From Chitinophagaceae bacterium (GTDB taxonomy: Bacteria > Bacteroidota > Bacteroidia > Chitinophagales > Chitinophagaceae), in assembly GCA_020846105.1 (NCBI GenBank), contig JADLEN010000148.1, forward strand, positions 1-8,560: 8,560 nt of DNA. The letters are read 5' to 3'. The position numbers and the translations under genes are program-made. Of this stretch, positions 1-6,064 are shown one piece after another (the first letter of the stretch is position 1; each line of letters begins with the position of its first letter). A model generated the notes under the pieces. It saw only the letters and a list, made by a program, of their open reading frames with translations. It made no database searches and had not been told where the DNA came from.

Positions 1-97
1 CAGCAATTGCGCAGCTTTACAAAACATACTAAAACACAATTTTAAAAGTACTAAAACATTAGGTTTATATATTTTTAAAGAATGAAAACAAACTAGC

Positions 98-105
98 TAT
101 CTTTA
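98..105 (+). promoter_or_regulatory. Possible Bacteroidota -7 promoter element for the M43 protease gene
   Basis: TATCTTTA differs from the Bacteroidota -7 consensus TAnnTTTG only at the last base and lies 26 nt before the protease start codon, giving a short leader of about 20 nt. A T-run at 72-76 could act as the -33 element at about 21 bp spacing but is not a real TTTG. The surroundings are AT-rich, so a chance match is possible. The rest of 1-131 shows no recognisable gene or structure. Confidence 0.35.
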
Positions 106-131
106 CTAAAATAATAAAAAAACAAACTTTT

Positions 132-1394
132 ATGTTTAGAAAAATTACTTCTATTTTGGCAGTTCTTGCTTTGTCAGCGACAAGCATTTTGGCCCAAACA
201 CATCAAAAATGTGCCTCTGCAGACTTGCTTCAAGCTGCCATCAAAGCCGACCCATCTATCCTTGCCAAGCAAGCCGATTTGGAAGCAAAAACTAAAGCTT
301 TTATTAAGAGTCGCACACTAGCCAAAACTACCGGAACGGTATATACAATTCCTGTAGTGTTTCATATCATTCATAATGGAGAGGCAATAGGTACGGGTAG
401 CAATGTGAGCGACTCTCAGGTAAATTTTCAGCTCAAAAGAATGAATGAGGACTTTAGAAAAACAAATGCTGATACCTTAATGCCAAGTCATGCATTTTAT
501 CCTCTTCAGGCAGATTGCGAAATTGAATTTTGCTTAGCCAAAAGAGATGCTGCAGGTAATGCTACAACTGGTATCAACCGTTATAACAAATCGGGTGCAA
601 GCTGGACCATAAACCAAATTGATACTTTTATTAAACCAAGCACTATCTGGGACAGGAATAAATACATGAACATTTGGTGTGTAAACTTGATAGACCCTGC
701 CTCTCCTGGCGTTGACGGATATGCCACATTCCCAGCAGGATCTAATGATACAACTGACGGCCTTGTAGTAGCATCATTTGCATTTGGATGGGCTGCAGGT
801 AGTGGCGACAAATCAATTGTTGCAAGCCATGAAATTGGGCACTACTTAAACCTAATTCATATTTGGGGCGACGGCACTTGCGGCAATGATTTTGTATCGG
901 ACACTCCTCCTGCCGAAATGTCAAACTCTGGTTGCCCAACCTTCCCACACAATGTTACTGGCCCTTGTATGCCAGGAGCTAATGGAGAAATGTTTATGAA
1001 CTATATGGACTATTCTGATGCCGCTTGTACTGTAATGTTCACACCAGGTCAAAAATTAAGAATGCAAGCTGTTTTGACCTCTTATCGTGTTTCATTAACT
1101 ACATCAGACGGATGTACTGCCCCGGTTGGCATTAAAGAAATAGCAGCTGCTCAAAATTTCAATATTTACCCTAACCCCAACAACGGAACATTTAGCATAG
1201 AAGCTATAAATAATAGCAATACGAAAACTGCAATTAGTTTGTACAACCAATTGGGTGCAAAGGTGCAGCAATACAAAGATGTACAGAATTTCCCTTTCAA
1301 AATAGATATGAGTGCAATGCCAGAAGGTTTGTATTTTATCAAATTGGATAACGGAAATGAAATAATTACAAAGAAAATTTTAATCTCTAAATAA
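132..1394 (+). CDS. Secreted pappalysin-like (M43 family) zinc metalloprotease with T9SS C-terminal sorting domain
   Basis: A 420-residue extracellular zinc endopeptidase; substrate unknown. Residues 1-21 form a signal peptide (basic start, hydrophobic core, likely cleavage ILA|Q), followed by a Lys/Ala-rich stretch of about 50 residues that looks like a propeptide. The catalytic domain has the metzincin zinc site HExxHxxxxxH as H233, E234, H237 and H243, and a Met-turn-like MNYMDY at 289-294, as in the pappalysin (M43B) group. The usual glycine between the second and third histidines is Asn240. Several cysteines in the catalytic domain could form disulfides, fitting an exported enzyme. The last ~85 residues begin with NIYPNPNNG (344-352) and end in KKILISK, the form of a type A T9SS sorting domain, implying outer-membrane export and surface attachment or release. 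The ATG at 132 is chosen because the signal peptide starts directly there. A strong terminator overlaps the stop codon, so the gene is probably monocistronic. Family assignment is firm; physiological role is inference. Confidence 0.93.
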   Translation: MFRKITSILAVLALSATSILAQTHQKCASADLLQAAIKADPSILAKQADLEAKTKAFIKSRTLAKTTGTVYTIPVVFHIIHNGEAIGTGSNVSDSQVNFQLKRMNEDFRKTNADTLMPSHAFYPLQADCEIEFCLAKRDAAGNATTGINRYNKSGASWTINQIDTFIKPSTIWDRNKYMNIWCVNLIDPASPGVDGYATFPAGSNDTTDGLVVASFAFGWAAGSGDKSIVASHEIGHYLNLIHIWGDGTCGNDFVSDTPPAEMSNSGCPTFPHNVTGPCMPGANGEMFMNYMDYSDAACTVMFTPGQKLRMQAVLTSYRVSLTTSDGCTAPVGIKEIAAAQNFNIYPNPNNGTFSIEAINNSNTKTAISLYNQLGAKVQQYKDVQNFPFKIDMSAMPEGLYFIKLDNGNEIITKKILISK

Positions 1395-1429
1395 ATAAAA
1401 GGAGCTAATTTTTAGCTCCTTTTATTTAT
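1391..1429 (+). terminator. Strong intrinsic terminator of the protease gene
   Basis: A perfect 16-bp inverted repeat (arms 1391-1406 and 1414-1429) can extend by two A-T pairs to leave a TTT loop. The GC core is GGAGCT/AGCTCC, flanked by A-rich and T-rich arms that supply the U-tract. The left arm includes the stop codon of the protease (1392-1394). Confidence 0.9.
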
Positions 1430-1449
1430 ATTTTTCAAACCAGAATAAA

Positions 1450-1845
1450 ATGAAAAAATTAGTTTTAGCAGCAATCTGTATTAGTTTTTTTGCTTGCGCA
1501 AATAGCAAAAAAACAACTAAGGAAATAGCTAATAGCCAAGCGAATGTTGCAGCAAGCAAAACCCACTTCACGGTTTCTTTTATCAGTATTGGTGCAGGCC
1601 CAGACACAAAGGCACGCATGGCTTACGACCAATATATTGCTGCTTTTGAGCAAAAAAACAAGGTGCAATTAAGTGTTGAAAAAGTAAATTGGGGCAGGGA
1701 AGGTGAGACAGATTACTGTTTTGATTTAAACAACCTGAACAATAAGCAACAAACAATATTTGTTGCAGAAACCAAAGCAAAACTCAGTGAGTCGAAATTA
1801 ATACGCTTTAGTCAGAAAATGACTTGCCGAGAACCAAGAAAATAA
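1450..1845 (+). CDS. Small predicted lipoprotein of unknown function
   Basis: A 131-residue protein I cannot assign to a named family. It starts with two lysines and a hydrophobic core ending in FFAC, with Cys16 as the probable lipidated residue. The lipobox is loose (Phe at -3), as is common in Bacteroidota, so a membrane-anchored periplasmic or surface lipoprotein is likely. A polar Lys/Ser/Ala-rich linker (17-38) leads into a compact domain: a beta-like TVSFISIGAG segment, a probable helix (53-70), then VEKVNWGREGETDYCF (76-91), whose WGREGE and Cys90 look like the conserved core. Cys126 near the end could pair with Cys90. The gene lies between two strong hairpins, so it appears to be a monocistronic unit despite being only 55 bp after the protease. 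The ATG at 1450 is chosen because the signal sequence begins there. Coding status is well supported; function is unknown. Confidence 0.8.
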   Translation: MKKLVLAAICISFFACANSKKTTKEIANSQANVAASKTHFTVSFISIGAGPDTKARMAYDQYIAAFEQKNKVQLSVEKVNWGREGETDYCFDLNNLNNKQQTIFVAETKAKLSESKLIRFSQKMTCREPRK

Positions 1846-1861
1846 TAATTATCATTGAAGC

Positions 1862-1899
1862 AAACGAGGCTGTCTCACAAGTATGAGACAGCCTCGTTT
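1862..1899 (+). terminator. Perfect 16-bp hairpin, probable terminator of the lipoprotein gene
   Basis: Arms 1862-1877 and 1884-1899 are exactly complementary around a 6-nt loop (CAAGTA), followed by TTTTT at 1897-1901. It lies 16 nt after the lipoprotein stop and on the plus strand has the form of an intrinsic terminator. On the minus strand it could also stop read-through from tsaB, although the T-run there is short. The core GAGGCTGTCTCA resembles, from memory, termini of some Bacteroidota insertion sequences, so a captured IS end is an alternative origin. The following 70 bases to the tsaB stop show no gene. Confidence 0.8.
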
Positions 1900-1970
1900 T
1901 TATTAGGACTGGGTTTCATTTAAGCGATACTAAGGGCATACATTTTCCTAATGATTAAGCCTCGTTCTTT

Positions 1971-2636
1971 TTATTTTTTAGAGGGATAAATAAACACCTC
2001 TTTCATGTAGAATGGCACGGCAGCAGCAATATCGCTAAAGTGTTGCATTTGAAAACTCCTTGCTGCCCATGCAGCCCAATAATTAAAGTCAATCTCAGAC
2101 GTTAAAACATCTACTTGGTTAAAAGTTTTTTGTACTACTTCGTCGCCAATCACACACAAAGTATTTTGAGGCAATTTTGCGAGCAATAAATTTACCCCAT
2201 CAGCATCGGCGTGTATCGGCTGTTGGACAATTTTCATGTCTGCATCATAAATGGCAATAAAAAACTCATTTGGGCGTGCGGTAATAAGCACAGCATAATA
2301 CCAAAATGCGTCATTGATACGGATACTTTGCTGTGCCAGCAATTCTAACTTATGATGCATTATCAAAGGCTTTTCAAGACCAAAAGCCAAGCCTTTTGCA
2401 GTAGCCAAGCCTATCCGCAAACCTGTGTAAGAGCCAGGGCCAGAGCATACTGCCAGGGCATTAATATCTTTGAGTTCTGTAGCAAATTCTGCACACAACT
2501 GTGCAATCATCGTATTGATTACAGCAGCCTGGCTTTGTTGGTCATTGTGGCTAAGTGCGCCCAAAAGCAATCCATCCCTTACCAAACCCACGCTACAATT
2601 TTGCGCAGAAGTATCTATCATTAAAATCTGTTCCAT
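1971..2636 (-). CDS. tsaB: tRNA N6-threonylcarbamoyladenosine (t6A37) synthesis protein TsaB
   Basis: A 221-residue cytoplasmic ASKHA-fold protein that partners TsaD (with TsaE) in transferring the threonylcarbamoyl group to A37 of ANN-decoding tRNAs. TsaB is a structural/activating subunit rather than the catalyst. The N-terminus ILMIDTSAQNCSVGL (4-18) is the first beta-hairpin with the usual DTS, and SGPGSYTGLRIG at 65-76 is the hallmark motif shared by TsaB and TsaD. Length matches bacterial TsaB (about 220-235) and the long TsaD C-terminal region is absent, ruling out TsaD. An ATG four codons upstream (2648) would overlap a perfect -7 box at 2646-2653, so the ATG at 2636 is preferred. Divergent from ridA with 40 bp between start codons. 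No operon partner is visible within the window. Confidence 0.94.
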   Translation of the reverse strand: MEQILMIDTSAQNCSVGLVRDGLLLGALSHNDQQSQAAVINTMIAQLCAEFATELKDINALAVCSGPGSYTGLRIGLATAKGLAFGLEKPLIMHHKLELLAQQSIRINDAFWYYAVLITARPNEFFIAIYDADMKIVQQPIHADADGVNLLLAKLPQNTLCVIGDEVVQKTFNQVDVLTSEIDFNYWAAWAARSFQMQHFSDIAAAVPFYMKEVFIYPSKK

Positions 2637-2645
2637 AATGCAGAG

Positions 2646-2653
2646 CAAAGTTA
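2646..2653 (-). promoter_or_regulatory. tsaB -7 promoter element (TAACTTTG)
   Basis: Read on the minus strand this is a full match to TAnnTTTG. A TTG at 2675-2677 (minus strand) sits 21 bp upstream, suitable for the -33 element, and overlaps the first base of the ridA start codon. Only 9 nt separate the box from the tsaB ATG, so the leader would be a few nucleotides at most. Confidence 0.65.
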
Positions 2654-2664
2654 GGCTTAGCGCT

Positions 2665-2672
2665 TACATTTG
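2665..2672 (+). promoter_or_regulatory. ridA -7 promoter element (TACATTTG)
   Basis: A full match to TAnnTTTG ending 4 nt before the ridA ATG at 2677. Transcription would start at or very near the A of the ATG, predicting a leaderless mRNA. No clear -33 TTTG is seen at the right spacing, which lowers confidence. Confidence 0.55.
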
Positions 2673-2676
2673 CACA

Positions 2677-3057
2677 ATGGAAAAGAAAATAATTCGCACA
2701 GACAATGCACCCGCGCCGATAGGCCCATACAACCAAGCCGTACAAATGGGCAATCTGCTTTTCGTTTCGGGGCAAATAGCACTCGACCCAAAAGATGGCA
2801 GCCTATTTGTGGGCGACATTGCACAAGAAACAGAAATAGTAATGAACAACCTGAAAGCTATACTTACAGAGGCTGGAATGGATTTTTCGAATATCATCAA
2901 AACGTCCATTTTCTTGATGGATATGGGCAAATTTTCAGAAGTAAATGAGGTGTATGCACGTTATTTTACGAACAATTATCCTGCAAGAGAAACGGTACAA
3001 GTTGCAGGCTTGCCAAGAGGCGTACAAGTGGAGATTTCTGTGATAGCGGGGGTTTAA
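2677..3057 (+). CDS. ridA: RidA/YjgF-family 2-iminobutanoate/2-iminopropanoate deaminase
   Basis: A 126-residue cytoplasmic protein of the RidA (YjgF/YER057c/UK114) family, normally a homotrimer that hydrolyses reactive enamine/imine intermediates released by PLP enzymes such as threonine dehydratase, protecting other PLP enzymes. Family hallmarks are APAPIGPYNQAV (11-22) with Tyr18, LFVSGQI (28-34), and PARETVQVAGLPRGVQVEISVIA (102-124, interrupted listing: PARETVQV then GVQVEI), which carries Arg104, the carboxylate-binding arginine, and Glu119 near the end, the water-positioning acid. These support an active deaminase (archetypal RidA subgroup) rather than an Rid lacking Arg. The open frame continues upstream to 2470, but that part is antisense to tsaB and RidA homology starts exactly at MEKKIIRT, so the ATG at 2677 is chosen. 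No clear terminator follows before eno. Confidence 0.95.
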   Translation: MEKKIIRTDNAPAPIGPYNQAVQMGNLLFVSGQIALDPKDGSLFVGDIAQETEIVMNNLKAILTEAGMDFSNIIKTSIFLMDMGKFSEVNEVYARYFTNNYPARETVQVAGLPRGVQVEISVIAGV

Positions 3058-3107
3058 GACAAAAGGTTAATCGTGTTAAAAAAGGTTATCTAGCAACAAA
3101 TCGTAAA

Positions 3108-3162
3108 AACTAATTTAACTCAATTGACTTTTTAGCTAATTAACTCTTTAGCCAAATTAACT
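3108..3162 (+). repeat. Three degenerate repeats of AnCyAAwTTAACT upstream of eno
   Basis: Similar 12-13-nt units occur at 3108-3120 (AACTAATTTAACT), 3134-3145 (AGCTAATTAACT) and 3150-3162 (AGCCAAATTAACT), all in the same orientation. The last ends 11 bp before the eno -7 box. They could be a regulator-binding array or chance similarity in AT-rich DNA. Confidence 0.4.
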
Positions 3163-3173
3163 TTCAAAAACAT

Positions 3174-3181
3174 TATTTTTG
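3174..3181 (+). promoter_or_regulatory. eno -7 promoter element (TATTTTTG)
   Basis: A full match to TAnnTTTG, 26 nt before the eno start codon, giving a leader of about 20 nt that is A-rich (ACTAAAAAAAACAATTT), typical of Bacteroidota genes that rely on A-rich leaders rather than a Shine-Dalgarno. The -33 element is weak (TTTA at 3147-3150, 23 bp upstream). Confidence 0.55.
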
Positions 3182-3207
3182 CACCACTAAAAAAAACAAT
3201 TTAATCA

Positions 3208-4497
3208 ATGAGTTTTATTACCAACATCCATGCCCGCCAAATATTAGACTCGCGCGGCAACCCCACAGTAGAAGTAGATTTACACACAAGCGATGGCTCT
3301 ATGGGCCGTGCAGCAGTGCCTTCTGGCGCATCTACGGGCAAACACGAAGCTGTAGAATTGCGCGATGGCGACAAGAAAAAATATTTGGGTAAAGGTGTGT
3401 TGAAAGCTGTTGAAAATATCAACGATAAATTGGCTGAAGAGCTTTATGGCATTGATGTTACCAATCAGCGTGAGATAGACGAGCTAATGCTAGAAATTGA
3501 TGGCACTGCCAACAAAGCAAAAATTGGCGCAAACGCAACATTAGCAGTGAGTATGGCGGCGGCAAAAGCGGCAGCAATAACCACAGGCCTACCCTTGTAT
3601 CGCTACGTGGGCGGAGCAAATGCCAAAACATTGCCTGTGCCTATGATGAACATTTTGAATGGTGGTGCGCATGCCGATAATAAAATAGATTTTCAAGAAT
3701 TTATGGTGGTGCCAACTGGTGCTTCTTCTTTTAGCGAAGGCTTGCGTTGGGGTGTAGAGATTTTTCATGCTTTGAAAAATGTGTTGAAAGAAAAAGGATA
3801 CTCTACCAATGTGGGCGATGAAGGTGGTTTTGCACCCGATATCAAAAGCAATGAAGAGGCAATCGAAACTGTGCTCAAAGCCATCGAAAAAGCGGGCTAT
3901 AAGCCAGGGGAACAAGTAGGCATAGCAATGGATGCAGCTATTGGCGAGCTTTGGGATTCGAAAGCTAAAAAATATCATTTCCACAAATCAGGCGGTGCCA
4001 AAATGAGCAGCGACGAGTTAGTAGCTTATTGGGTAAAATGGTGCAAAAAATATCCAATTGTGAGCATTGAAGACGGAATGGACGAAGATGATTGGAAAGG
4101 CTGGAAAGCATTGACTGATGCACTTGGCAACAAAGTACAACTTGTGGGCGACGACCTTTTTGTAACGAATGTACAACGCCTCGAAAAAGGAATTACCGAA
4201 AATATTGCAAACGGTCTGTTGGTAAAAGTGAACCAAATTGGTACGCTTTCCGAAACGATAGATGCGGTGTCTATGGCGCAATGTGCAGGATATAATACCA
4301 TAATGAGCCACCGTAGCGGCGAAACAGAAGACTACACTATTGCCGACCTTGCGGTAGCTTTAAATTGTGGCCAAATCAAAACTGGTTCTGCATCACGATC
4401 TGACCGTATGGCAAAGTACAACCAACTGCTCCGTATTGAAGAAGAGTTGGGTGCAAGCGCATATTACCCTGGAAAGAAATTGAAATTTGGAAAATAG
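3208..4497 (+). CDS. eno: Enolase (phosphopyruvate hydratase)
   Basis: A 429-residue cytosolic glycolytic enzyme, a Mg-dependent lyase interconverting 2-phosphoglycerate and phosphoenolpyruvate. Family length is about 430. Hallmarks run the full length: [16 protein letters not shown] (9-24), the mobile loop [41 protein letters not shown] (203-210) with Glu205 at the catalytic-acid position, [32 protein letters not shown] with Lys340 as the catalytic base, and SHRSGETED (367-375). Mg ligands correspond to Asp242, Glu288 and Asp315. A small oddity is DAAIGELWD (242-250), where most enolases read AASE; the ligand itself is kept. The ATG at 3208 precedes the conserved start of the protein directly. 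Transcribed from its own promoter and probably partly through the weak hairpin at 4511-4533 into the division gene 49 bp downstream. No sign of truncation. Confidence 0.99.
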   Translation: MSFITNIHARQILDSRGNPTVEVDLHTSDGSMGRAAVPSGASTGKHEAVELRDGDKKKYLGKGVLKAVENINDKLAEELYGIDVTNQREIDELMLEIDGTANKAKIGANATLAVSMAAAKAAAITTGLPLYRYVGGANAKTLPVPMMNILNGGAHADNKIDFQEFMVVPTGASSFSEGLRWGVEIFHALKNVLKEKGYSTNVGDEGGFAPDIKSNEEAIETVLKAIEKAGYKPGEQVGIAMDAAIGELWDSKAKKYHFHKSGGAKMSSDELVAYWVKWCKKYPIVSIEDGMDEDDWKGWKALTDALGNKVQLVGDDLFVTNVQRLEKGITENIANGLLVKVNQIGTLSETIDAVSMAQCAGYNTIMSHRSGETEDYTIADLAVALNCGQIKTGSASRSDRMAKYNQLLRIEEELGASAYYPGKKLKFGK

Positions 4498-4510
4498 AAC
4501 ACATACCCCT

Positions 4511-4535
4511 ACCCTGCTCCTTTGGAGTAGGGTTT
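4511..4535 (+). terminator. Hairpin between eno and the division gene; weak terminator or attenuator
   Basis: Arms 4511-4520 and 4524-4533 pair over 10 bp (one G-T wobble) around a TTT loop, but only a short TTT follows before AAAAC. It may partially terminate eno transcripts or protect their 3' end, letting some transcription continue into the next gene. Confidence 0.6.
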
Positions 4536-4546
4536 AAAACAACAAT

Positions 4547-4834
4547 ATGAAAAAGGTTTTCAAAATTCTGTTCAATAAATATTTGCTCACAGCAGCTGCC
4601 TTTGTGGTTTGGATGACCTTCTTTGACCAAAACGATTGGATGACCCAGCAGGAAACCCAAAAAGAATTGAAGACCACAAGAGAATATATCCACTCTTTAA
4701 CCGCACAAACAGAGCAGATGGAAATGGATTTGAAACGGCTGCAAAGCGACCCGCAACGTTTGGAGCAATTTGCAAGAGAAAAATACAGAATGAAAAGAGA
4801 TAATGAAGACCTCTACATTATCGAAAGAAAATAA
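4547..4834 (+). CDS. Septum formation initiator family protein (FtsB/DivIC-like)
   Basis: A 95-residue bitopic membrane protein of the FtsB/DivIC family, which with FtsL/FtsQ forms the divisome subcomplex that activates septal peptidoglycan synthesis. Order of features: a short basic cytoplasmic N-terminus, one membrane helix (about 8-26), a periplasmic heptad-rich coiled coil (about 33-66, with Leu and Met at spaced positions), then the conserved C-terminal box RLEQFAREKYRMKRDNEDLY (71-90), close to the family motif that contacts FtsL. Length is typical (90-110). I leave the symbol empty because FtsB and DivIC names are used interchangeably here. The ATG at 4547 is the only start that keeps the basic N-terminus. 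It follows eno by 49 bp and ends at a strong terminator. The eno-ftsB/divIC order is one I recall from other bacteria, so co-transcription is plausible. Confidence 0.9.
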   Translation: MKKVFKILFNKYLLTAAAFVVWMTFFDQNDWMTQQETQKELKTTREYIHSLTAQTEQMEMDLKRLQSDPQRLEQFAREKYRMKRDNEDLYIIERK

Positions 4835-4865
4835 AAAATCCCGCATCACCATGATGCGGGATTTT
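4835..4865. terminator. Bidirectional terminator between the division gene and rlmN
   Basis: A perfect 14-bp stem (4835-4848 with 4852-4865), loop CCA, GC-rich core CCCGCATCA. It begins directly after the plus-strand stop codon. On the minus strand it is followed by TTTTTTATTTT, an excellent U-tract, and lies about 20 nt past the rlmN stop, so it serves both convergent genes. Confidence 0.93.
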
Positions 4866-4886
4866 AGTTTAAAGAATAAACAATTT

Positions 4887-5960
4887 TTAGCCCTTTGCAA
4901 CGGCTCCCAGTTGCTCATCCAGTTTGCGCAAATTAACATTGGCCAGCTGCCCACAAGCAGCGTCAATATCCTTGCCACGGCTGTGTCTTAGCCTCGTATT
5001 TACTTTCTTGGCAGTAAGGTATTGCATAAATTCGTCCGTAATTTTTTCATCAGGTTTTTCAAAATCAGCATTGTCTATTGGGTTGTATTCTATCACATTT
5101 ACCAAGTCGCAAGGTACTTGTCGGTATATTTTTATGAGGTCGTCGGCATCTTGTTTTGAGTCGTTAAAGCCTTTGAAAAGAATGTATTCAAAAGTGACAT
5201 GCGTTTTGGTGCATTGATAAAAATAATTGAGTGCATCTATAATAGCAGCCAAATTGTTTGTTTCATTTATAGGCATTATTTCATTGCGCTTGGCATCTGT
5301 AGCTGCGTGTAAGCTCAGTGCAAGCTTCACTTTCGTCTGGTCGTCACCAAGTTGTCTTATCATTTTGGCCACACCAGCTGTAGAAAGCGTTATTCGTCTT
5401 GGGCTCATGGCCATTCCGTCTGGGCTAGTTATTTGGTCTATCGCCTGCATCACATTTTTGTAATTGAGTAAAGGCTCGCCCATACCCATAAAAACAATAT
5501 TGGTCAGTTTTTTTCCAAAACTTTTTTGCGACTGCTCGTTGATGAGCATTACCTCATCTATAATTTCTTGGGCCTCCAAATTGCGTACCCGCTTCATATA
5601 GCCGGTGGCACAAAATTTACAGGTAAGGGAGCAACCTACTTGGCTAGACACACAGGCTGTAACACGCTTTTCGGTAGGTATTAGCACCCCTTCTATAAAG
5701 TGCTTGTCGTGCAGTTGGAAACGGCTTTTTACAGTACCATCACTACTTGTCTGCACCTCATTTATACTTACTGTATTTAGCTGAAAATGTGTGGCCAATT
5801 TTTCGCGCAAAGACTTTGAGAGATTGGTCATTGCGTCTATATCGTTTGTGTATTTTTCCCATATCCACTCATACACCTGCTTGGCTCTAAATTTTGGTTC
5901 AGCCCACTCTATCATCAATGCCTCTAACTCGGCCAATGTATGTTCCCTTAAAGTCTTCAT
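4887..5960 (-). CDS. rlmN: Dual-specificity 23S rRNA (A2503-C2)/tRNA (A37-C2) methyltransferase RlmN
   Basis: A 357-residue cytoplasmic radical-SAM enzyme that makes 2-methyladenosine at 23S rRNA A2503 and tRNA A37, supporting decoding accuracy. The N-terminal helical RNA-binding part covers about 1-90. The [4Fe-4S] motif CxxxCxxC is Cys110, Cys114 and Cys117, with the extra conserved Cys103 seven residues ahead, as in E. coli RlmN. MGMGEPLLN at 158-166 is the SAM-binding GGE-like motif. SRGKDIDAACGQL (327-339) carries Cys336, the equivalent of the transiently methylated cysteine. All catalytic residues are therefore present. The second adenine-modifying homologue, Cfr, is a less likely reading because the sequence follows the RlmN pattern throughout and the context is housekeeping. 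The start at 5960 lies 5 nt after a perfect -7 box, and the MKTLREHTL start fits family N-termini. Monocistronic, ending at the shared terminator. Confidence 0.96.
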   Translation of the reverse strand: MKTLREHTLAELEALMIEWAEPKFRAKQVYEWIWEKYTNDIDAMTNLSKSLREKLATHFQLNTVSINEVQTSSDGTVKSRFQLHDKHFIEGVLIPTEKRVTACVSSQVGCSLTCKFCATGYMKRVRNLEAQEIIDEVMLINEQSQKSFGKKLTNIVFMGMGEPLLNYKNVMQAIDQITSPDGMAMSPRRITLSTAGVAKMIRQLGDDQTKVKLALSLHAATDAKRNEIMPINETNNLAAIIDALNYFYQCTKTHVTFEYILFKGFNDSKQDADDLIKIYRQVPCDLVNVIEYNPIDNADFEKPDEKITDEFMQYLTAKKVNTRLRHSRGKDIDAACGQLANVNLRKLDEQLGAVAKG

Positions 5961-5965
5961 AGTGG

Positions 5966-5973
5966 CAAAGGTA
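5966..5973 (-). promoter_or_regulatory. rlmN -7 promoter element (TACCTTTG)
   Basis: On the minus strand this matches TAnnTTTG fully and ends 5 nt before the rlmN ATG, predicting a leaderless or near-leaderless transcript. I see no TTTG at the expected -33 spacing. Confidence 0.55.
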
Positions 5974-6046
5974 AAATGAAGTGGGCAGAAAATTTAGAAT
6001 ATCTATAATCAAAGAATTTAGGCGCGTTTAAATCATTTTTCCCTTT

Positions 6047-6054
6047 TACCTTTG
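6047..6054 (+). promoter_or_regulatory. -7 promoter element (TACCTTTG) of the DUF62 gene
   Basis: A full match to TAnnTTTG, identical to the rlmN box in the opposite direction 73 bp away, and 10 nt before the ATG at 6065. The leader would be about 5 nt. No clear -33 TTTG is seen; TTTA at 6027-6030 is too close. Confidence 0.55.
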
Positions 6055-6064
6055 CCGCCACACA

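Noticed and set aside
1422..1780. Minus-strand open frames across the lipoprotein gene
   Set aside because: They overlap a frame with a good signal peptide and a terminator; sequences look like translated antisense.
2637..2648. Longer tsaB N-terminus from the ATG at 2648
   Set aside because: It would start inside the -7 box; the family N-terminus begins at the ATG at 2636.
2470..2676. Open frame continuing 69 codons upstream of ridA
   Set aside because: It is antisense to tsaB, the added residues resemble no RidA N-terminus, and the promoter box at 2665-2672 lies inside it.
3589..4311. Long minus-strand open frames inside eno
   Set aside because: They are shadows of a strongly coding gene, with no family resemblance and no promoter.
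4924..5463. Plus-strand open frames inside rlmN
   Set aside because: Antisense to a well-supported gene; the Ser/Leu/Ile-rich composition is the usual reverse-strand artefact.
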